64,000 nt of DNA from Ailurus styani (lineage: Eukaryota > Chordata > Mammalia > Carnivora > Ailuridae). Every line of letters starts with the position of its first letter. Within the stretch, counting starts at the first letter, position 1. The DNA lies in contig LNAC01001212.1 of assembly GCA_002007465.1 (NCBI GenBank), positions 124,001 to 188,000 on the forward strand. Direction: 5' to 3'. Below the pieces are notes generated by a model. The model was not told the origin of the DNA. It did not search any database and saw only the letters and a list, made by a program, of their open reading frames with translations. Positions 58,623 through 64,000 of this stretch are shown one piece after another. A program made the translations under genes and the position numbers.

Positions 58623-58705
58623 TTTTTATTCAATTTTTTTAAAATTTTATTTTTATTCTTTGCCCAAGGGGTACAGGTCTGTGAATCATCAGGCTTACAT
58701 CTTTC
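58623..58705 (-). mobile_element. 83-bp L1 micro-insertion
   Basis: A T/A-rich tail followed by CTTTGCCCAAGGGGTACAGG, TCTGTGAATCATCAGGCTTA, the reverse of the last ~50 bases of the young L1 3' UTR. TTTCCTATTGTTCTT is repeated at 58608-58622 and 58706-58720. Confidence 0.9.
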
Positions 58706-60536
58706 TTTCCTATTGTTCTTATCCTATAACCCTGCTAAACTCATTTACTAATGGTAGTAGCATTTTTGGTATTTTTTGATATAGTCTACATAGGCAATAA
58801 TGATACCTGAGAATAGAAAGACTTTTGTTTCTTCTTTTTCAATCTGTAAATCTTCTATTTCTTTTTCTTGCTCTATTTCATTGGCTGGAACCTTTGGCAT
58901 GAAGCTGAATATGAGTAGCAAGAATTGATATTTTGGTTTGTTCCCGATCTCAGAAACATTCTGTTACCACTAGTAATAGTGCAGGTTTCTTGTAGATGCC
59001 CTTTATAAGGTTAAGGATGGTTTCTTCAATTCCTAGCTTGCTGAGAGTTTTTAATTATGAATATATAATATATTTTGTCAGGTTATGTTTCTTTATTAGT
59101 CTGTTGATAATACCAACATATTGATTATATTTCAAATGTTGAGCCATTCTCACATTTCTGTGCTAAATCTCACCCAGTAGTATTATATATTGTTTGGTAT
59201 GACTTGGTAACATTTTCTTGAAGGTTTTGAAGGTCTAAGATTGCAGGCGATACCAGTCCTTTGCTCTCTTTTCTTATAATGTGTTTCTCTGGTTTTAGCA
59301 TGTACCATTGATGGCCTCATAAAATAAAATGGGATGTTTTCCTTCATTTATTTTGGAAGAGTTTGTTTATAATTAGTATTTTTCTTCCTTAAAAGTTTGG
59401 TACTATTAATTAGTTAGGCCATTTAGGCCCAGACCTTTGTTTGTTTGAAGAGTTTTTGCTGTTATTAGTTGTCCAAAGTATGATTATGATCTATATTGGC
59501 ATGGATTTCTCTAGATTTACTTAGTTTCGGTTTCTTGTCAGTTTCCTTAGGTTTACCTCTTACGACAAGTCTGAGAACATTTAAATACTGTTTCTACAAG
59601 TATATTTTCAGTTCCATGCTTTTTCTTCTCTCCTTTTTTTAAAGGTAAATTTATTTTTTTCCAGAATTAAGAGTATTTATTTATCACAAAACAATGATAC
59701 CACAGCATTGTGTATTTTGTTGCAATTCGCACACTTTAAGATTACACACTTTGCATACCTGTTCCTACCATGCCCATGCTTTTTTTTCCCCAGCCAGTTT
59801 TATTGAGATATAATTCACATAATCATAAGATTCCCATTTAAGGAGGGAATGCAATTCAATGGTTTTTAGTACATTCACATATAAATGCAACCATCATCAC
59901 CAGTCAGGTTTAGAACATTTTCATTACCTCAAAAAGAAACACTGTATCCTCTGGTTACACTTCCTACTACGGCATTCCTCTGCTTCTGGGTCCTAAGCAA
60001 CGACTAATCTACCTTTTGTCTCCACAGAGTCTCTGTTCTGGGAATTTTATATGAATAAAATCACAGAATATGCAGGCTTTTAGGCTTGGCTTCTTTCACT
60101 TGGTGCTGTTTTCAAGATCCATTCATGTTTTAGTACGTATCAGTACTTCATTCCTTTTTTATGGCTCAATTATATTTCACGGTATGGATTTAAAACATTT
60201 CATTTATCCATTTATCAGTTGATAGCCATTTGCGTTATTTCCGCCTTTTGGTTATTTGCATAACACCAATGTAAACATTAATGGACAGGTATTTTTTGTG
60301 TAGGAATATGTTTTCATTTCTCTTGGGCATACACCTAGAAGTGGAATTGCTGTGTTATACAGTAGCTTTATGTTCAATGGCTTGAGGAACTGCCAGATTA
60401 TTTTCCGAGGTCGTTGGACCATTTTAAATTTCCAGTACTGTAGGAGGATCTCCTTTCCTCCATATTTTCACCACTCTTATCATCTTATTTTTTTATTCCA
60501 TCGATCTTAATAAGCATAAAATGGTATCTCACAGTG

Positions 60537-60737
60537 TTTTTTTTTTTTAAAGATTTTATTTATTTATTTGACAGAGAGAGACACAGTGAGAGAGGGAACA
60601 CAAGCAGGAGGAGTGGGAGAGGGAGAAGCAGGCTTCCTGCCGAGCAGGGAGCCCGATGTGGGGCTCAATCCCAGGACCTTGGGATCATGACTTGAGGTGA
60701 AGGCAGATGCTTAACGACTGAGCCACCCAGGTGCCCC
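60537..60737 (-). mobile_element. CAN-SINE inside L1M copy B
   Basis: AAAGATTTTATTTATTTATT, AGCAGGCTTCCTGCCGAGCA and TGAGCCACCCAGGTGCCCC. ATCTCACAGTG is present at 60526-60536 and 60738-60748, perfect over eleven bases. Removing the insert restores the L1M reading ATCTCACAGTGGTTTTAAT. Confidence 0.95.
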
Positions 60738-61313
60738 ATCTCACAGTGGTTTTAATTTTTATTTTCCTGATGACTAATGATATCAAACAACTTGTTATGT
60801 GCTTATCAGTCATTTGTATATCTTTCTTGGAGAAATGTCTACTCATATCCTTTACCTATTTTTAAATTAGATTATTTGACTTTTTATTGTTGTAAATGTT
60901 TTTTACATATTCTGGATACATGTTCTTTGTCTGATATATAATTTGCATGTATTTTCTCCCATTTTGTCTGCTGCTTTTCACTTTCCTAAGGGTGTCTCTT
61001 GAAACACAAAAGTTTCTAATTTTGATGAAATTATACATATCATTTATCCATATTTGTTGCTTATATTTTAGGGTCATATATTGCCAAATCCAAAGCCACA
61101 GAAATTTACTCTTACGTCTTTTTTTTCTTTTTAAGACTCCAATGAGTAGAATCTTAGTCCTTTTATTATTTCTCCAGAGGTCCCTGAGGCTCAGTTCATT
61201 TTTATAATCTAATTTCTCTCATTTACATTGTATAATTTTTTTCGTCTATCTTTGAGTTCAATAATTTTTTGCCTCTGTAATCGCCATTCTGCTGTTGACT
61301 CCATCCAGTGATT

Positions 61314-61520
61314 ATTTTATTTTATTTTATTTATTTATTTGACAGAGAGAGAGAGAGAGAGAGAGAGATTACAAGTAGGCAGAGAGGCAGGCAGAGACAG
61401 AGGAGGAAGCAGACTCCCTGCTGAGCAGAGAGCCTGATGCGGGGCTCGATCCCAGGACCCTGAGATCATGACCTGAGCCGAAGGCAGAGGCTTTAAGACA
61501 CTGAGCCACCCAGGTGCCCC
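61314..61520 (-). mobile_element. CAN-SINE, young mustelid-type, inside L1M copy B
   Basis: (ATTTT)n and TTTATTTATTTATTTGACAG, a GA run, TACAAGTAGGCAGAGAGGCA, GAGAGCCTGATGCGGGGCTC and GAGCCACCCAGGTGCCCC. ATCCAGTGATT is repeated at 61303-61313 and 61521-61531. Confidence 0.95.
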
Positions 61521-61830
61521 ATCCAGTGATTTTTAAAAAAATATTATTATATTTTGATTTTGTGTTCTATCTTCTATTTCCTTGCAGAACTTTCTTTTTG
61601 CTTATTTGTTTCAGTAATGTTTATATTGCTCATTAGACCACTTTTACGATGATGGCTTTAAAATCTTTGTCAGATAATTTCAACATCTTGTGATCTTGGT
61701 GTTAGTGTCTGTGGATTGTCTTTTTTTGTTTGAGTAGAGATTTGTCTAGTTTTTTTTTTAATTTATGCTGGACATTTCAAGTATTATGTTATGAGACTGG
61801 TTGGTATTTGATCTTGTGTTTTAGAGGGTT

Positions 61831-62221
61831 ATCCTGCAGAATGACGATGACGAATGCAGAATAAGGATCTAGGCACAGACTTTGCCAAGGAAATGTGGCA
61901 CCTGGTCCCAGCGGACAGAGATGGATCACAGTGTTCCACACACAGGCTTGGCTGGGAAGGAGGGCTGCCCTGTGACCACAGACTGATGATGGAAGAAAGC
62001 AGAATTCTGTCCAAGGACCGCAGCAGGCCAGGGTGACTGGGTCACTCTCTTACTGCAGAACAAGGATGAAGACAGGGGTCCTCCTACTGATTTGGCCAGG
62101 AAAAGTGCCATGAGAATGATTTTTTTTTTCTATATAAAGTAGAGGGAGAAATAGCACTTCAGGTTGAAGGGAGAGCCATGAATAAGGAAATGAGAGCCTC
62201 CCCATACATGATGTGTTCACA
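61831..62221. other. No gene seen; unassigned, GC-richer
   Basis: Overlapping 60-61 codon frames on both strands (61829-62111) show no family signature. Nothing marks an exon. Confidence 0.4.
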
Positions 62222-62235
62222 AAATCTTAGCTAAT

Positions 62236-62423
62236 TTCTTTTTTTTTATTATTATTTGTCAGAGAGTTAAAGAGTGAGAGAGCACAAGCAGGGGGAGCAG
62301 CAGAGGGAGAGGCAGACTCCCTGCTGAGCAGGGAGCCTGATGCGGGACTCCATCCCAGGACCCTGAGATCATGACCTGAGCCAAAAGCAGACACTTAACC
62401 GCCTGAGCCACCCAGGCATCCCC
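62236..62423 (-). mobile_element. CAN-SINE with target duplication
   Basis: TTTATTATTATTTGTCAGAG, AGCACAAGCAGGGGGAGCAG, GACTCCCTGCTGAGCAGGGA and CTGAGCCACCCAGGCATCC. AAATCTTAGCTAAT (62222-62235) and AAATCTTAGGTAAT (62424-62437) differ at one of fourteen bases. Confidence 0.95.
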
Positions 62424-62437
62424 AAATCTTAGGTAAT

Positions 62438-63601
62438 CTAATGTAATTAGAAAATAAGTTTAGGGAGAGAAAGTGAGCAGGGCGAGGCTGAAAAGATAGG
62501 ATAGGTAAGAGTCGATGGGGTGAGCAGCATACATGTGAGTCAAGGTCCTGGTAGGAAGGCACGCTATAATTTGGTATGGTAGAATTAAACAAAAAATGGA
62601 CATCAATGGATCAGATCTCTTTTTGTCCCCTCAACCACCCAAAGTCTTTTTGCTTTTTTCCCATGGAGAGATGTCATCTGTTTCTCTAGCCCTTGGAACC
62701 TGGGGTGGCCTGAGACATGGCAAGGGTAGAAGTGAAGTGCCCAGTCTTCGCTACCTGGGCCTTCAGTGGCCTTCAGCTTCTGCTTGGGCTGGAGGGAAAC
62801 ATTCCGCCATCCTGTAAGGGTGTCGCGTCCTGCTGGAGAGGGATGTCCGGCAGGACCTAACCACATGGAGCAAGGGGGTACAGGGAGGGAGACTGAGCTT
62901 TCCCACTTTCAGGAGAGTCCAGAAGACAGCATGAGAACAGCGTCAACCGTCCCGGCCAAATCCCCGCTGTGCCGGCCATCCCTGCCGAGGCTCCAGACAC
63001 ATGCGAGAGGCCACTTGGCTTCTTCAGCTGCAGTCTAGCCGCTTCACTTCACACTGGCGAGGGGATGAGCCATCACTGTGGGCTCCTGTGCAAATTCCAG
63101 AACGACAGGAATCATGAACCATACGTGGATGTTCTCAGCCACTGTATTTGGGTGTTGTTTTACATGTTACAAATAGTAACTGAAACACTTGGTAGGTGAG
63201 GAGAGGGCATGACAGCAATTATTTGTAAGGTGTGGAAGGCTCTTGGGGAAAGCACAGAGCAGGATTTTATGTTCTGAGGCTAGCCACAGCAGGGAGCCCC
63301 ATTCTTAGACTGGGAGGGCCAAGAGCAAGGGAAGTTCCCACCATTCAAAGGAATCGGTGTGGTTGTCGCACAGAGCTCCTAAATAGGAATGCAGCAGTGG
63401 GAGGGAAATGAAGGCAACCAGGGGAATCCATGTTCGGTCTCATTCTCCTCCTACCCCCTGTCTCCTGCCAATACGCTCTGTCAGCGGAAGCCGAGAAGCC
63501 AGTGGACCAACATCGGTTTGTTCTCATTACTAACTTGAAACAGAAACGTTAGCTCTTTATGTAAAGTAGAATAACCACCACCAAAAATAAATAATAAATA
63601 A
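62438..63601. other. No gene seen; unassigned, GC-richer
   Basis: The least AT-rich stretch outside the L1 5' UTR. Frames of 73-90 codons overlap on both strands at 62596-63199, with no protein motif. CpGs are scattered (for example near 62945-62985) but too sparse to call an island. Confidence 0.4.
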
Positions 63602-63820
63602 ACAAGGAGAAAGAAAAAACTGGTTAAGACTTGGCCTCTGCATTTCCCACTTCTGTGGCTGTTTCGGACGCAGCCCGCGTTGGGCAGGAGCTGCACCAAC
63701 AGCATCTTTGATTTGGCGTTTCGGGTGACGCCGATAGTTCGAGATGCCCAAGCATTCAAGGTGATAAAAGATGACAAAACTGTTACAAAATATTTCATCA
63801 CAGCAGAATTTCTACATTAA
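63602..63820 (+). other. CpG-bearing open segment of unknown origin
   Basis: An open frame of 72 codons between TAA (63599-63601) and TAA (63818-63820) lacks any ATG, and the minus strand is also open (63481-63801, 106 codons with ATG). AATAAA follows the plus-strand stop at once. CpGs cluster at 63665-63740. I recognise no protein; a decayed retrocopy is one possibility. Confidence 0.25.
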
Positions 63821-63905
63821 AATAAAGACTGGAAATAAGGTCCTGGGGAAGAGCTGACTGGTATTGTGATTGCTGTTGAAACCTTAGCTGATCCTTTCTG
63901 GAACT

Positions 63906-64000
63906 ATGGCAAGCAGGTGGACAGTGGCCCATTTGTTAGCTGAGCGAGGAAAGCCTTTTGCCTCTGCTGAGTTAATGAAGTCATGTTTGGTTGGGGCAGC
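63906..64000 (+). pseudogene. hAT-transposase-like peptide, cut by the window edge
   Basis: The frame from ATG 63906 reads MASRWTVAHLLAERGKPFAS then AELMKSCLVGAA and is still open at the edge. The pattern (S)xxVAxLLAxxGKPFxxxExxKxCL is typical of the N-terminal part of hAT-derived proteins (ZBED and GTF2IRD2-like group), where it follows a BED-type zinc finger. No zinc finger is seen upstream: the same frame has TAG at 63885-63887. The piece is therefore either a truncated or frameshifted relic or the start of a degenerate copy. The assignment rests on about thirty residues. Confidence 0.5.

Larger units (their letters stand above)
57270..59630 (-). mobile_element. Old L1M LINE (copy A), nested insertions inside
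   Basis: The left part is antisense 3' ORF2/3' UTR (GATGGCTAGTGATGTTGAAC, TTTTCTCTTGTGTTTATTTG, AGTTCTTTACATATTCTGG). After the insertions it continues with CATATCAATTAGTTTTATTG, and then the reverse-transcriptase region in antisense (TGAGAGTTTTTAATTATGAA, GAGCCATTCTCACATTTCTG, GGTTTTAGCATGTACCATTG, GGAAGAGTTTGTTTATAATT, AGGCCATTTAGGCCCAGACC). No frame is open. It contains a SINE and two younger L1 insertions. Confidence 0.8.
59640..61830 (-). mobile_element. Old L1M LINE (copy B), nested SINEs inside
   Basis: Antisense 3' terminus first (CCAGTTTTATTGAGATATAA, CAATTCAATGGTTTTTAGTA, CTGTATCCTCTGGTTACACT, TTATCAGTTGATAGCCATTT, CACCTAGAAGTGGAATTGCT), then ORF2 end (CATATTCTGGATACATGTTC, GTGTCTCTTGAAACACAAAA), and from 61220 antisense 5'/ORF1-region sequence (GGCTTTAAAATCTTTGTCAG, CTGGACATTTCAAGTATTAT). 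Most of ORF2 is missing. The start at 59640 is approximate. Confidence 0.78.

Noticed and set aside
63557..63751. Minus-strand frame beginning MGIS, considered as a ribosomal protein S8 or other ribosomal retrocopy
   Set aside because: After the first four residues the sequence does not follow S8 or the other ribosomal proteins I considered.

Overview
The window is vertebrate nuclear DNA from a carnivoran mammal. The evidence is about twenty copies of the tRNA-derived carnivore SINE (CAN-SINE), recognised by the head CACCTGGGTGGC...CAGT, the box GAGATCATGACCTGAG and a CT-rich tract with an A-rich tail. There are also carnivore-type L1 3' ends and the ancient mammal-wide families MIR, L2, L1M, MER5 and MLT1. 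Three of the freshest SINEs share an ACAAGTAGGCAGAGAGGCAGG body that I associate with mustelids (weasel, mink, ferret or otter kin). The family placement is an inference; the order is secure. Two runs of N and one single N mark a draft assembly.

I find no protein-coding gene, tRNA, rRNA or CRISPR array. Every longer open reading frame is a simple-sequence artefact, a read-through of N, or part of an L1 element. The only coding-like remnants are the 3' end of L1 ORF2 (54.8-55.0 kb, and on the minus strand at 58.4-58.5 kb), part of L1 ORF1 (41.2-41.6 kb, minus), and a short hAT-transposase-like or domesticated-transposase-like peptide running off the right edge (63906-64000). The window reads as intergenic or deep intronic DNA.

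Layout: 0-8.6 kb is mostly unassigned DNA with four repeats of different ages. 8.6-11.2 kb is an old L1M in + orientation, interrupted by a SINE and by a small DNA element that carries a ~450 bp polypyrimidine expansion. 11.2-36 kb is a mixture of SINE, MIR, L2, LTR and microsatellite sequence, including a 14-bp minisatellite and an MLT1 LTR. 36.1-39.7 kb is a second old L1M (+), hit by a SINE and by a 46 bp L1 micro-insertion. 40.7-43.1 kb is an L1 mosaic that keeps a GC-rich 5' region. 43-54 kb is again mixed. 54.7-55.3 kb is a recent 5'-truncated L1 with a perfect 15 bp target duplication. 57.3-61.8 kb is a nest of two minus-strand L1M copies carrying three SINEs and two younger L1 insertions, one of which contains the larger assembly gap. 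61.8-64 kb is somewhat GC-richer, with one SINE and the hAT-like remnant at the end.

The clearest results concern insertion history: target-site duplications readable by eye, very short L1 insertions sharing a diagnostic base, and a prediction of what fills one gap. I see no convincing evidence for a new functional system.
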